DNA of 64,000 nucleotides from Spirochaetes bacterium GWE1_32_154 (GCA_001829315.1 MIAY01000008.1:154934-218933), one strand, 5' to 3'; positions 1 to 9,065 are shown, counted from the first letter of the stretch. Numbers and translations: made by a program. Notes: generated by a model not told the origin, from the sequence alone.

Positions 1-138
1 AAAATAATAGAACTTTGGGATGTTAGTGTTTTTAATGCATTTAATAATGCTTCAGATTTCAATACAGATATATTTGGTGAGCTCGAAAAAGTAAAAAAGA
101 CATCAAATAATAACTGCCTTGGGGGAGGGAAAATTTGA
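1..138 (+). CDS. mraZ: MraZ, C-terminal end (partial)
   Basis: The first reading frame is open from base 1 to the TGA at 136-138 and gives 45 residues starting KIIELWDVSVFNAF. MraZ is a double AbrB-like DNA-binding protein that sits at the head of the division and cell wall cluster and regulates it; its C-terminal end carries an IE-(I/L)-W segment like the one seen here. The last bases overlap the TTG start of rsmH (TTGA), so the two are translationally coupled. Only the tail is in the window. Identification rests on that short segment and on the canonical position just before rsmH. Confidence 0.72.
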   Translation, partial: KIIELWDVSVFNAFNNASDFNTDIFGELEKVKKTSNNNCLGGGKI

Positions 139-1055
139 AATATGTCCATTCTCCAGTTTTACTGGACTATATTCTTTCTGATTTAGTTCAGGAAACTGAT
201 TCGTATTATCTTGACTGCACTCTTGGTGAGGGTGGGCATACTGAAGCTATTTTAAATAGATATCAGAATATTAAAGCCTGTGGTTTAGACAGAGATAGTT
301 CTGTTCTTCAAATTGCAAATGAACGGCTTGCTGTATTTGGTGAACGATTTTCTTCATTTAATATTAATTTCAATGAAGCCGGCCAGTTGAAAGAATCAGG
401 TTTGCAATTTGATTGTGCTTTAATTGACCTGGGAATTTCTGTATTTCATTATAAGAGCTCAGGTAGAGGTTTCACTTTTTTAAAAGACGAACCTTTAGAT
501 ATGAGGTTAGATTCCGAGGGAACAAGTGTTGAACATATTATTAATACATATTCTGAGAAAGAGTTAAAAGATATTTTTTATAAGTATGCTGAAGAAAGAT
601 TTACTCCTAATATAGTAAAAAGAATTATGCAATCACGAATTGAAAAACCGATAACAAGTTCATTAGAGTTAGCTACAATAATTGAAAATGCCATTCCTCA
701 TAAGTTTAGAAGTAGAAATATTCATCCCGCAACAAAGGTGTTTCAGGCATTGCGAATAGTTGCAAATAATGAACTTGATAATATTACCAAGGGTATACCT
801 CAAGTTCTTTCTTTATTAAAAAAAGGCGGGAGATTAGGCGTAATAACTTTTCATTCTATTGAGGATAGAATAGTTAAAAAAATATTTGCTGAATTAAATA
901 AAGAATGTTTGTGTCCTCCAAAACTACCAATTTGCAGTTGTGGTAAAGTTCGGGAAGTAAAAATTATTGGTAAATCAATTATTCCTACAGAAACAGAAAT
1001 TGAAAATAATCCGCCATCGAGATCTGCCAGGTTACGAATAGTGGAGAAATTATGA
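135..1055 (+). CDS. rsmH: 16S rRNA m4C1402 methyltransferase RsmH (MraW)
   Basis: S-adenosylmethionine-dependent N4-methylation of C1402 in 16S rRNA. At 306 aa it has normal family length. It shows the family N-terminus (HSPVLL, residues 5-10), the SAM-binding glycine motif DCTLGEGGHT (27-36), a central LIDLGIS, and the typical end NNPPSRSARLR. The start is TTG at 135, chosen because a GGGAGGG ribosome-binding site lies five bases upstream and because it couples to the mraZ stop codon. The stop overlaps the ftsL start by four bases (ATGA). Second visible gene of the division cluster. Confidence 0.96.
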   Translation: MKYVHSPVLLDYILSDLVQETDSYYLDCTLGEGGHTEAILNRYQNIKACGLDRDSSVLQIANERLAVFGERFSSFNINFNEAGQLKESGLQFDCALIDLGISVFHYKSSGRGFTFLKDEPLDMRLDSEGTSVEHIINTYSEKELKDIFYKYAEERFTPNIVKRIMQSRIEKPITSSLELATIIENAIPHKFRSRNIHPATKVFQALRIVANNELDNITKGIPQVLSLLKKGGRLGVITFHSIEDRIVKKIFAELNKECLCPPKLPICSCGKVREVKIIGKSIIPTETEIENNPPSRSARLRIVEKL

Positions 1056-1333
1056 GTAAAGAATATGCATGGATGTTTTTTATAGCCTCCTTAATTATTG
1101 CTGTTCTTTTTGTCGGAACAGTATATTCTGTTATAGCGGTTAAACAACTTTCAAAGACAGTGCATATTAAATATAGTGAAATTGAAAAATTAAGAACAGA
1201 AAATAAAAGAATTAGTATCGAAGCTTCAGTTTTTACCAATCCTCTTGATACATTGGATTATATTAAAAAAGAAGCTTTTTCTGTTGTTCCTTTGAAGAAT
1301 ATTAAAATTATTGAAATTAAGAAAACGAAATAA
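1052..1333 (+). CDS. ftsL: FtsL-like bitopic division protein
   Basis: A 93-aa protein with a short cytoplasmic N-terminus, one membrane span (about residues 8-28) and a periplasmic heptad-like helix (about 35-60). That is the architecture of FtsL, the divisome scaffold that pairs with FtsB and FtsQ. FtsL sequences diverge too far for motif-level identification, so the call rests on size, topology and position between rsmH and mraY. The start overlaps the rsmH stop as ATGA. The ftsI (penicillin-binding protein) gene that usually follows ftsL is absent. Confidence 0.72.
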   Translation: MSKEYAWMFFIASLIIAVLFVGTVYSVIAVKQLSKTVHIKYSEIEKLRTENKRISIEASVFTNPLDTLDYIKKEAFSVVPLKNIKIIEIKKTK

Positions 1334-1354
1334 AATGTTAATTGTGGAGGGGAA

Positions 1355-2434
1355 ATGTTATATCATATTTTATATCCTTTATCAAAATATGTAACTTTTT
1401 TTAATGTATTTGGTTATATAACAGTAAGAGCTGCAACTGCTTTTGTCATTTCATTTATTTTATCATTAGTCTTATTTCCCCCATTTATAAGAAAAATGAA
1501 AGCCTGGAAAGCTTCGCAAATTATTAGAACTGATGGACCTGAAAGTCATCTTATTAAAGTTGGTACACCAACAATGGGAGGACTTGTTGTAATTGTTGTG
1601 GCAATTATTACGATGGTATTGTGTGGTAATCTTTCAAATTTATATATTCTGGTATTGTTGTTTTGTACAATATCATTTGGTATTATTGGTATGATTGATG
1701 ATTTTTTAAAATTATCGAAAAAATCATCAGATGGTCTGCATGCCAAATTTAAATTAATAAGCCAGATTATTTTGGCTCTTATAGTAACGTTATGTATTTA
1801 TTTTATTATGGGTAAAAGTGCAGGCGAAATATCTATTCCTTTTGTAAAAAGTTTCAAACTTGATATCTCAATATTCTACATCCCTTTTGGTGTTTTTCTT
1901 ATTACAGGGTTTTCAAATGCAGTTAATTTAACTGATGGTTTAGACGGTTTAGCCGGCGGATTGTTAATGCTGGTTTTTGCAACATTCGGATTATTGAGTT
2001 ATATCTTCGGTCATAAAGAAATTGCTGATTATTTACTTGTTGATTATTTACCGCAGGCAAGTGAAGTTTTAGTATATTGTTTTGCTATGTTAGGTGGATT
2101 AATTGGTTTTCTCTGGTTTAATTCTCATCCGGCTGATATATTCATGGGTGATACAGGTTCATTATCATTTGGCGGGATAATAGGCACAATAGCAATGATG
2201 ATTAGACAGGAATTTTTATTAGGAATAGTTGGTGGTGTATTTGTTGCAGAAACATTATCAGTAATAATCCAGGTTATATCATACAAAAGAACAGGTAAAA
2301 GAGTTTTTTTAATGGCGCCACTTCATCATCATTTTGAATTAAAAGGCTGGCATGAATCAAAAATTATAACAAGATTCTGGATAATTGGTGCTATCTTAGC
2401 GGTTGTTGCATTAAGTAGTTTAAAATTACGATGA
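1355..2434 (+). CDS. mraY: Phospho-N-acetylmuramoyl-pentapeptide transferase MraY
   Basis: Integral membrane enzyme that makes lipid I from UDP-MurNAc-pentapeptide and undecaprenyl phosphate. The 359-aa protein has about ten hydrophobic segments and all the family hallmarks: TPTMGG (71-76), the Asp pair in IDDFLKL (about 114-120), NLTDGLDGLAGG (191-202), MGDTGSL (264-270) and the histidine motif PLHHHFE (323-329). A GGAGGGG ribosome-binding site precedes the ATG. It overlaps ftsW by four bases. In most bacteria mraY is flanked by murF and murD; both are missing here. Confidence 0.97.
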   Translation: MLYHILYPLSKYVTFFNVFGYITVRAATAFVISFILSLVLFPPFIRKMKAWKASQIIRTDGPESHLIKVGTPTMGGLVVIVVAIITMVLCGNLSNLYILVLLFCTISFGIIGMIDDFLKLSKKSSDGLHAKFKLISQIILALIVTLCIYFIMGKSAGEISIPFVKSFKLDISIFYIPFGVFLITGFSNAVNLTDGLDGLAGGLLMLVFATFGLLSYIFGHKEIADYLLVDYLPQASEVLVYCFAMLGGLIGFLWFNSHPADIFMGDTGSLSFGGIIGTIAMMIRQEFLLGIVGGVFVAETLSVIIQVISYKRTGKRVFLMAPLHHHFELKGWHESKIITRFWIIGAILAVVALSSLKLR

Positions 2435-3555
2435 AAAATATTAAAGATAATTCATTAGATGTATTATTAATCGGTTTTATTACTATTCTGTTAGGTATCG
2501 GGCTTGGTTTTTTATATACGGCAAGTCAACCGGTTAGTGATAGATTTTATGGTGTTCCCTATCATATTGTGTTAAAACAAGCTATTCATATGGGGGTTGG
2601 TTTAGTTTTTTTTATTTTTGCTATTTTTATTGATCATACAATTTATAAGAAATATATAAAATTATTAGTATTTATAACTTTAATATTATTAGTTATAACA
2701 CTGATTCCCGGTATTAGTAAAGAAATAATGGGGGCAAGAAGATGGCTTACTGTTTTTGGCTTAAGTTTTCAACCCTCTGAACTTGCAAAACTGGTTGTAA
2801 TAATTTATTTGAGCTCAGTATTAAGTAATAAAGAAGAGTATATTTTAGATTTTTATAAAGGTGTTTTTCCGCCCCTTTGTGTTTTAGGTGTATTTTTAGT
2901 TTTTATTTTTGCAGGAAATGATTTCTCAACTACATTTTTAATTATTATGTGCTCCTTTATAATATTTTATCTTGCAGGGGTTAATATTTTTACTTTAGGT
3001 ATGATGTCATTAATTGGTTTATTGAGTTCTGCTATAATGATAATGTTAGCACCCTATAGAATGAAACGATTATTTGCATTTATCAATCCCTGGAATGATC
3101 CTTTAGGTTCAGGTTGGCAGACTATTCAAGCTATGAAGTGTTTTGCGTTGGGTAAATTTTTTGGTGTTGGTTTAGGTGAATCAACACAGAAAAATATGGC
3201 ATTACCGGAGGCTCATAATGATTATATTTTTGCGATAATAGCAGAAGAAGGGGGGGCTGTAGCCGCTGTTTTTATTGTCATTCTTTTTTTTGGATTAGCC
3301 CTGATAGGTTTAAATATTTCTAAAAGGGTTGAAAATAAATATTCATATTTATTAGCGAGCGGGATTATTGTTATGATTTTTATACAGGGTATTATGAATA
3401 TTGGTGTTGTTTTAGGTTTGTTACCTGCAACCGGTATTACATTACCTTTTATTAGTTCAGGCGGTACTTCATTAATTGTGTATATGTTTATGATTGGGGT
3501 ATTGTTAAATATTTCTTTAGTGAACAAGAAAGGATTGGTAAATGAAAATAGGTAG
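2431..3555 (+). CDS. ftsW: SEDS peptidoglycan glycosyltransferase FtsW
   Basis: Septal lipid II polymerase of the SEDS family. The 374-aa protein has about ten membrane spans, GARRW (101-105), QPSELAK (114-120), PEAHNDYIFA (259-268) in the catalytic extracellular loop, and PFISSGGTS near the end. The position between mraY and ftsQ supports FtsW over its elongation paralogue RodA. A run of seven G bases at 3250-3256 encodes Glu-Gly-Gly. The 3' end overlaps ftsQ by 14 bases. Its usual partner, the transpeptidase FtsI, is not in the window. Confidence 0.94.
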   Translation: MKNIKDNSLDVLLIGFITILLGIGLGFLYTASQPVSDRFYGVPYHIVLKQAIHMGVGLVFFIFAIFIDHTIYKKYIKLLVFITLILLVITLIPGISKEIMGARRWLTVFGLSFQPSELAKLVVIIYLSSVLSNKEEYILDFYKGVFPPLCVLGVFLVFIFAGNDFSTTFLIIMCSFIIFYLAGVNIFTLGMMSLIGLLSSAIMIMLAPYRMKRLFAFINPWNDPLGSGWQTIQAMKCFALGKFFGVGLGESTQKNMALPEAHNDYIFAIIAEEGGAVAAVFIVILFFGLALIGLNISKRVENKYSYLLASGIIVMIFIQGIMNIGVVLGLLPATGITLPFISSGGTSLIVYMFMIGVLLNISLVNKKGLVNENR

Positions 3556-4264
3556 ATGGATTCTATTTTTTATTGTAATCATTCTATTCATTTTTATTTT
3601 TTTATTTATTTTTAACAAAGATTTATTTACTGTTAAAAAAATCAAAGTAATTTCTGATGTAAAAATAAATAATGCTGATTTTTTTAAGAAAATTAATGTT
3701 AAAAAAGGATATTATATCTGGCAATATGATATTGAAAGTATTAAACGAAATGTTGATAGGCTATTTATTTTTGATTCAGTAAAAGTGAGTAAAAAATTTC
3801 CTGATTTAATACAGATAGAATTAAAAATGAGAGTACCATTGGGACGTGTTGTAGGAAAAGGGGGGGTCCCATATCTTTTAGATAAAAGAGGTGTTGTTTA
3901 TTCAAGTAGTAGAGTAGGGGGAAATATACCATTATTAATTGTTGATACTAGTAATGAAGTATTACCAGGTAGAAAATTAACAGGAAGGTATACCGAGATT
4001 ATCCAATTTTTATGGATAATGAAAAATAAATATGATATATATTATAGTTCAATATCTCAAATTGAGATAGAAAATAGTAACAACCAATTTTCTTATCATT
4101 TTAATTTTCGAACTATTAATAAAACAATAACTTTAAAAAAAAATTTAAATGTCGAAAATATAATAGATGCCTTTTCTATAGCTTATTTTTCTGATTGGAG
4201 TAATTCAGGCTATGCTGAGGTTTCGATAATTGATAAAGGTGTTTTCTATAAACGGGAGGAATAA
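3542..4264 (+). CDS. ftsQ: Division protein FtsQ/DivIB
   Basis: A 240-aa bitopic protein with a short cytoplasmic tail, one membrane span (about residues 6-26), then a POTRA-like segment (about 30-100, including VKKIKVISDVKI and FPDLIQIELKMRVPLGRV) and a beta-rich C-terminal domain. This matches the FtsQ/DivIB scaffold that joins FtsL and FtsB. The start is supported by AAGGA eight to nine bases upstream and lies inside the end of ftsW. A seven-G tract (about 3860-3866) encodes Gly-Gly in the periplasmic domain. The stop abuts the TTG start of ftsA. Confidence 0.86.
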   Translation: MKIGRWILFFIVIILFIFIFLFIFNKDLFTVKKIKVISDVKINNADFFKKINVKKGYYIWQYDIESIKRNVDRLFIFDSVKVSKKFPDLIQIELKMRVPLGRVVGKGGVPYLLDKRGVVYSSSRVGGNIPLLIVDTSNEVLPGRKLTGRYTEIIQFLWIMKNKYDIYYSSISQIEIENSNNQFSYHFNFRTINKTITLKKNLNVENIIDAFSIAYFSDWSNSGYAEVSIIDKGVFYKREE

Positions 4265-5527
4265 TTGAAACCGAGATATGATGATTTAATAGTGGCAGTT
4301 GATATCGGTTCAAGTAAAATTGTAACAGTTATTTCTGAAATAAATGATACCGGTTCAACAACAATAATTGGAATTGGAAAATCGAAAAATAATGACGGTG
4401 TAAAAAATGGTGTTGTTGTTAATATAAATGCTGTTGTTGAGGCACTTAATGAATCTATAAGTGAAGCAGAAATGCAGGCTGGAAGAGAAATTAAAAGTGT
4501 ATATGTTGGAGTATCAGGTAAGGATGTTGAATCGATAAATTCCAAAGGTGTTGTAGCTATTTCCGGGCATGATAAAGAAATAAGAAAGAATGATGTTGAT
4601 CGGGTTATTGAAGCTGCGAAAGCCGTTGCAATTCCACTGGATCGGGAAATATTACATATTGTTCCGCAATGGTTTAGTGTTGATGGTCAGGATAATATTA
4701 AATTACCTATTGGAATGGTTGGTACCAGGTTAGAGTCTCAAATCCATATTATTACAACCTCGATTTCTTCTATACAAAATGTTAACAAATGTTTTGAACG
4801 AATAGGGTTGCCGATAAATGGCATTATTTTACAAAATCTTGCTTCGGCACGATCTGTGTTAACGAATGATGAAAAAGAATTAGGTGTTGTATTGATAGAT
4901 ATTGGTTCAGAAACTACAAAGGTTTCTGTATATCAAAGACAATCACCTATTTATAATACTATTTTTCATAAAATTGGTGGTTATTTAGTAACGAATGATA
5001 TTGCTGTAGGTTTGAAAATATCAACAACAGTTGCTGATGCATTAAAAATTGAACATGGTGTTGCTGATTTTGAAATGGTTGATGATTTAGAAAAGTTACA
5101 AATACCGGTAGTTGGCGGAAGAAGTAATAGAGTGATACCAACAAAGACTCTTGTTCATATTATAAAACCACGATTGGTTGAAATGTTTAAAATAATTAAG
5201 GAAGATATTGAAAAGAAAGGATATCTTAATAATTTATCAGGTGGAGTTGTTTTAACCGGTGGTACTTCTCATATTCCCGGAATAGATTTACTGTGTCAGG
5301 AAGTTTTTGATTTACCATCACGAGTGGGATATGTGAAAAGATTATCAGGATTAGGTGATCAGATTGCAAGTCCTGAATTTGCTGTAGTTAATGGTCTGGT
5401 TTTAATGGGATTTGATCGCTATCTTCCATTACAATCATCATCGTATGAAACAAGAAAGAAGAAAAATAATGAATCGGGTAATACTGTCTTTGATGGAATC
5501 AAATCATTTTTTTCTAATTTCTTTTAA
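4265..5527 (+). CDS. ftsA: Cell division protein FtsA
   Basis: Actin-like ATPase that tethers FtsZ to the membrane. The 420-aa protein has the phosphate-1 motif VDIGSSKI near the start, the phosphate-2 motif LIDIGSETTKVSV about midway, the adenosine motif VVLTGGTSHIPG (about residue 333), and a C-terminal amphipathic segment (FDGIKSFFSNFF) suited to membrane binding. The start is TTG at 4265, chosen for the GGAGG five bases upstream and because it follows the ftsQ stop directly. ftsZ follows after 28 bases. Confidence 0.96.
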   Translation: MKPRYDDLIVAVDIGSSKIVTVISEINDTGSTTIIGIGKSKNNDGVKNGVVVNINAVVEALNESISEAEMQAGREIKSVYVGVSGKDVESINSKGVVAISGHDKEIRKNDVDRVIEAAKAVAIPLDREILHIVPQWFSVDGQDNIKLPIGMVGTRLESQIHIITTSISSIQNVNKCFERIGLPINGIILQNLASARSVLTNDEKELGVVLIDIGSETTKVSVYQRQSPIYNTIFHKIGGYLVTNDIAVGLKISTTVADALKIEHGVADFEMVDDLEKLQIPVVGGRSNRVIPTKTLVHIIKPRLVEMFKIIKEDIEKKGYLNNLSGGVVLTGGTSHIPGIDLLCQEVFDLPSRVGYVKRLSGLGDQIASPEFAVVNGLVLMGFDRYLPLQSSSYETRKKKNNESGNTVFDGIKSFFSNFF

Positions 5528-5555
5528 TAATTTATTTTGGTAGGGGGGGACTAAA

Positions 5556-6770
5556 ATGGAAATAGGTTTTTATGAGGCTGAGAATGCATGTACAAAAATA
5601 ATTGTTGTAGGTGTTGGTGGCGGTGGATGTAATTCTGTGAATAGAATGATTCAGGCAGGTGTTAAAGGTGTTGAGTTTATTGCAGTTAATACTGATAAAC
5701 AAGCACTAAACCATTGTAAAGCAACAAAAAAACTGGTTATTGGTGAAGCTCTAACCGGTGGTCGTGGGGCAGGTGCTGTGCCTGAAGTTGGTGAGAAAGC
5801 TGCTTTGGAAGATGAAGGAATTATTAAAGAAAACTTAAAAGGTGCAAATCTTGTTTTTATTACTGCAGGTATGGGTGGTGGTACAGGAACCGGTGCAGCT
5901 CCTGTAATAGCCAAAATAGCAAAGGATTTAGGTTGTTTAACTGTTGCTGTTGTCACAAAACCTTTTGATTTTGAGAAAACAGTAAAAGGTAAATTAGCGG
6001 CTGAAGGCATTGAAAAACTTGAAAAAATAGTTGATACCTTAATCGTTATATCTAATCAGGCATTAATTACTAATTGTTCTGATAAAATAACTTTGATGGA
6101 CGCATGGCGTTTAGCTGATGATGTTTTAAAGCAAGGCGTTCAGGGTATTTCTGATTTAATAATAAACTCAGGTGAAATGAATATTGATTTTGCAGATGTA
6201 CAAACGGTTATGAAGAGTAAAGGTAAAGCGCTGATGGGTATCGGTTATGGAAAGGGCGAGAATGCTGCGATTGAGGCGGTGACAATGGCTATTGAAAATC
6301 CATTAATGCCGGAATTGATTGTTGATAAAGCAAAAGCAATTCTGGTTAACGTTTCCGGATCGTCGAATTTAAGCTTTAAAACATATACTGATGTTATGAA
6401 TTTTATTCAAAATATTGCCAGTGATGATGCACTTGTTATTCCCGGTCAGACTTTTGATGATACATTAGAAGATAAAATTAAAGTTACTATTATAGCAACC
6501 GGTTTTCAGGATGCTGAAAGAGTTGTATTAAAACCTGAAGTAGAAGTAAAGCAGGAAGTTGCTAAAGAAACAGAAAAACAACCGGTGAATTCGTCAGCTA
6601 AAAGAAATGATATCTATTCAACAGCGGAATTTCTAGAACTTATCAATATTAATAAAAATCATGATGATAGATCATCTCATGAAGAGCCTGCATATTTACG
6701 TGAATTAAATAAAAAAAATAAACTGAATACTACCTATGATTTTTTAACAAAAAAAGATAGTGGATTTTAA
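5556..6770 (+). CDS. ftsZ: Cell division GTPase FtsZ
   Basis: Tubulin homologue that forms the Z ring. The 404-aa protein has the nucleotide-binding GVGGGGCN (19-26) and the tubulin signature GMGGGTGTGAAP (105-116). The conserved C-terminal peptide that binds FtsA appears to be EEPAYLREL at about 376-384, followed by roughly 20 further residues; in most FtsZ proteins this peptide lies very close to the end. The ribosome-binding site is unusually G-rich, with seven consecutive G bases at about 5542-5548. The end overlaps the next gene by 11 bases. Confidence 0.97.
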   Translation: MEIGFYEAENACTKIIVVGVGGGGCNSVNRMIQAGVKGVEFIAVNTDKQALNHCKATKKLVIGEALTGGRGAGAVPEVGEKAALEDEGIIKENLKGANLVFITAGMGGGTGTGAAPVIAKIAKDLGCLTVAVVTKPFDFEKTVKGKLAAEGIEKLEKIVDTLIVISNQALITNCSDKITLMDAWRLADDVLKQGVQGISDLIINSGEMNIDFADVQTVMKSKGKALMGIGYGKGENAAIEAVTMAIENPLMPELIVDKAKAILVNVSGSSNLSFKTYTDVMNFIQNIASDDALVIPGQTFDDTLEDKIKVTIIATGFQDAERVVLKPEVEVKQEVAKETEKQPVNSSAKRNDIYSTAEFLELININKNHDDRSSHEEPAYLRELNKKNKLNTTYDFLTKKDSGF

Positions 6771-7668
6771 TCAGTTATTACATGACAGTGTTATCAGATT
6801 TAAAGATTATATAATTTCCGAAAGAAGATTATCTGATAACACTGTTTATGCGTATCATAATGATATCATACATTTTATTACCTATTTAATTGAACATATA
6901 CAACCGGTAAAATTTGAAGATTATTTTTTATTAGACGAATTGGATATATATATAATATATTTATATAATGCAATGTTTGATTCTTCTTCAATACAAAGAA
7001 AACTTTGTTCATTAACATTATATCTTAAATTTCTAAAATTAGAATCATTAATTGTTTCCAATCCATCGAATTATTTAATCAGACCAAAGTCAGTTCAATC
7101 ATTACCTAAATATTTAACTCTTGAGGAAATTGAGCAGTTTATTAAGGTTTTTGATAGCCAGTCTCCAATAAATCTACGGGACAGGGCATTATACGAGTTA
7201 TTATATAGTTGTGGATTACGAGTAAGTGAGGTGACTGAATTGAATTGCTCTGATATTTATGTTGATAGTAAAATAATAAAAGTCACGGGTAAAGGTGATA
7301 AACAACGATTGATACCCGTGGGGGCTCAAGCATTACTGTTAATAGATCAATATATAAAAAATGGTCGGGCTAAATTGTTAAAAAAAAAGAATTGTTCTAA
7401 TTTGTTTTTAAATTATCGAGGCGAAAAATTAACAAGAAAAGGTATCTGGAAAAACCTTCAAATGGCTGCAATAAAATCTGGAATTGATAAGAAATTTACA
7501 GTACATACATTACGGCATAGTTTTGCAACACACCTCATTCAAAATGGTGCTGATATACGATTTGTACAAACGCTATTAGGTCATAAATCTATTTCAACAA
7601 CAGAAATATATACACATCTTGATATGAATTTTGTTCGTTCTGTGTATAATAAATCTCAAATTAGATGA
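6760..7668 (+). CDS. Tyrosine recombinase, XerC/XerD family
   Basis: Site-specific tyrosine recombinase of 302 aa, the normal length for XerC/XerD, which resolve chromosome dimers at dif. The N-terminal SAM-like domain covers about residues 1-105. The catalytic set is complete: R154 (CGLRVSE), K178 (VTGKGDKQR), H249 and R252 (HTLRHSFATH), H275 (LLGHKSI) and nucleophile Y284 (STTEIYTHL). The GTG start at 6760 lies inside the end of ftsZ, so it belongs to the division operon and a housekeeping Xer role is more likely than an integron or phage integrase. Which of XerC or XerD it is cannot be told from sequence alone. A perfect inverted repeat lies within its first 29 codons. Confidence 0.9.
   Translation: MDFNQLLHDSVIRFKDYIISERRLSDNTVYAYHNDIIHFITYLIEHIQPVKFEDYFLLDELDIYIIYLYNAMFDSSSIQRKLCSLTLYLKFLKLESLIVSNPSNYLIRPKSVQSLPKYLTLEEIEQFIKVFDSQSPINLRDRALYELLYSCGLRVSEVTELNCSDIYVDSKIIKVTGKGDKQRLIPVGAQALLLIDQYIKNGRAKLLKKKNCSNLFLNYRGEKLTRKGIWKNLQMAAIKSGIDKKFTVHTLRHSFATHLIQNGADIRFVQTLLGHKSISTTEIYTHLDMNFVRSVYNKSQIR
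6785..6845. repeat. Perfect 15-bp inverted repeat inside the recombinase gene
   Basis: Arms at 6785-6799 (ACAGTGTTATCAGAT) and 6831-6845 are exact reverse complements, separated by 31 bases. The structure lies just after the ftsZ/recombinase junction, within recombinase codons 9-29. The arms are of mixed composition. The spacer is far too long for a dif site. Confidence 0.75.
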
Positions 7669-7699
7669 GTTGTATAGTGATAAATACTTTTTAGAATTG

Positions 7700-8938
7700 T
7701 TATTTTTCCAGTGAATTATAAATTAAATATGTTAATCCGGTATATAATAATTTTGTCTCTTCAGGATATTTATAGTTTGATTGTAAAATGTAGATAAAAC
7801 TATTGTAAAACTCACCTTTTTGATAATAACTTAACCCAAGATAATATGAAACTCTATAGAATATATCTTTTGAAATATTATTCGTGATAATTAAATAAAA
7901 TGTATTAATTGCATTATCCCATTCTTCATTTTCTATATGAATAATACCGGTTTTATATTCTTCAGCGAATGTATCAGGAATAAAAATATCTTCATCCGGA
8001 AGTTTTTCTACTGGAATAATTTGTTCGTTTATAAATTGAGATTGTCTTATAGTTTCAACAATATCATTATAATTGAGAGAAGTTTTATTTACTATTGCAT
8101 TCAGTTTCACAGTCTTATTTTTTATAAAGGGAAATTTTAATATTTGTGAGTCTTCAAACAAATCTCCATTTTGCGGATTTTGATTAAGCGATAATAAAGG
8201 TAGTGCTGTAAACTGTGAAAAATTGATCGATTGAATATAATTACTGTTACTAGTTAATTGAACAGGATTTTCAGTATAATTAACACCTTTTGTAAGCGGA
8301 AATGTATTTTTTGATTCTTCTATTGTTGCATAAAAATAATTTATACCGGGAATACTTTTATCAATATAATTTTTATCGAGAATATTTACTCGTGCAACTT
8401 TTATTGATTTTTTTAATATATCGATTGAATTAATTTGTATTGTATTTCTGTATATATTAATAAATTGATCAGTATCACCTTCTTTTGTATATGCCCATTG
8501 TATGTTTATTTTTGAGTCTACTGATACAGTTAGTTTTGTAATACGAAATTCTTTTTCTTTTTCAATTGATACCGGATAAGGAAGCGTATTTCTATATGGA
8601 ATCACTATTTCGTTAGTTTTTTTTAGTTTTAGATCTGATAATACTATTGCATAGTAATAATTTCCATGTGGCGGAGTATCAGTATATGATGATTCTGATT
8701 TATCGATAGTAGCAATTTTAGTCACTTGATTTAGATTCTCAATCATAGAAGATGATCTATAGACTTCGAAATTAAGGGTATTGTTTTCCGGGGGGGTCCA
8801 GTGTATTAAAATTGAATTGCCTGACGAATAAATTTGTATATCGGTGACAAATGGAAGAGACGACGAGTCAGATATGTTTTGAGACCAGATAATTAAAGCC
8901 GTAGTAAAAATGTATAATAAGATATAATTTTGTTTCAT
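7700..8938 (-). CDS. Exported protein with fibronectin-III-like and TPR-like regions
   Basis: A 412-aa protein with an N-terminal signal sequence (MKQNYILLYIFTTALIIW). Residues of about 30-115 and 125-220 look like two fibronectin type III-like modules (ILIHWTPPENN, FEVYRSS, INIQWAY, FINIYRN). The last 80 residues look like TPR helices (GIIHIENEEWDNAINTFY, then YYLGLSYYQKGEFYNSF). The likely location is periplasm or cell surface, with a binding or scaffolding role; no catalytic motif is visible. It converges on the recombinase gene with only about 30 bases between. A seven-C tract on the coding strand encodes Thr-Pro-Pro. Function not recognised. Confidence 0.68.
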   Translation of the reverse strand: MKQNYILLYIFTTALIIWSQNISDSSSLPFVTDIQIYSSGNSILIHWTPPENNTLNFEVYRSSSMIENLNQVTKIATIDKSESSYTDTPPHGNYYYAIVLSDLKLKKTNEIVIPYRNTLPYPVSIEKEKEFRITKLTVSVDSKINIQWAYTKEGDTDQFINIYRNTIQINSIDILKKSIKVARVNILDKNYIDKSIPGINYFYATIEESKNTFPLTKGVNYTENPVQLTSNSNYIQSINFSQFTALPLLSLNQNPQNGDLFEDSQILKFPFIKNKTVKLNAIVNKTSLNYNDIVETIRQSQFINEQIIPVEKLPDEDIFIPDTFAEEYKTGIIHIENEEWDNAINTFYLIITNNISKDIFYRVSYYLGLSYYQKGEFYNSFIYILQSNYKYPEETKLLYTGLTYLIYNSLEK

Positions 8939-9039
8939 ATTTTAATTATCGTATACTATCATCAATAAATAAAGTATTTTACAACTGGATTTATAGTTAT
9001 TATGATAAACAGTATTGATATTGTAATGTTTATAAATAG

Positions 9040-9065
9040 AAAAGCCCCTTTTATAGGGGCTTTTC
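9040..9065 (-). terminator. Rho-independent terminator after the TPR-GreA gene
   Basis: A strong stem, AAAAGCCCC on one side and GGGGCTTTT on the other around TTTATA, directly downstream of the minus-strand stop at 9068. The symmetric A and T runs mean it could also stop transcription on the plus strand. Confidence 0.85.

Noticed and set aside
4246..4545. Open frame opposite ftsA (and similar antisense frames opposite mraY, ftsW, ftsZ, potC and rsmH)
   Set aside because: They are antisense to strongly supported genes, have no ribosome-binding site and show low-complexity composition.
6785..6845. dif or integrase attachment site next to the recombinase
   Set aside because: dif sites have 11-bp arms with a 6-8 bp centre; here 15-bp arms are 31 bp apart and lie within the gene.
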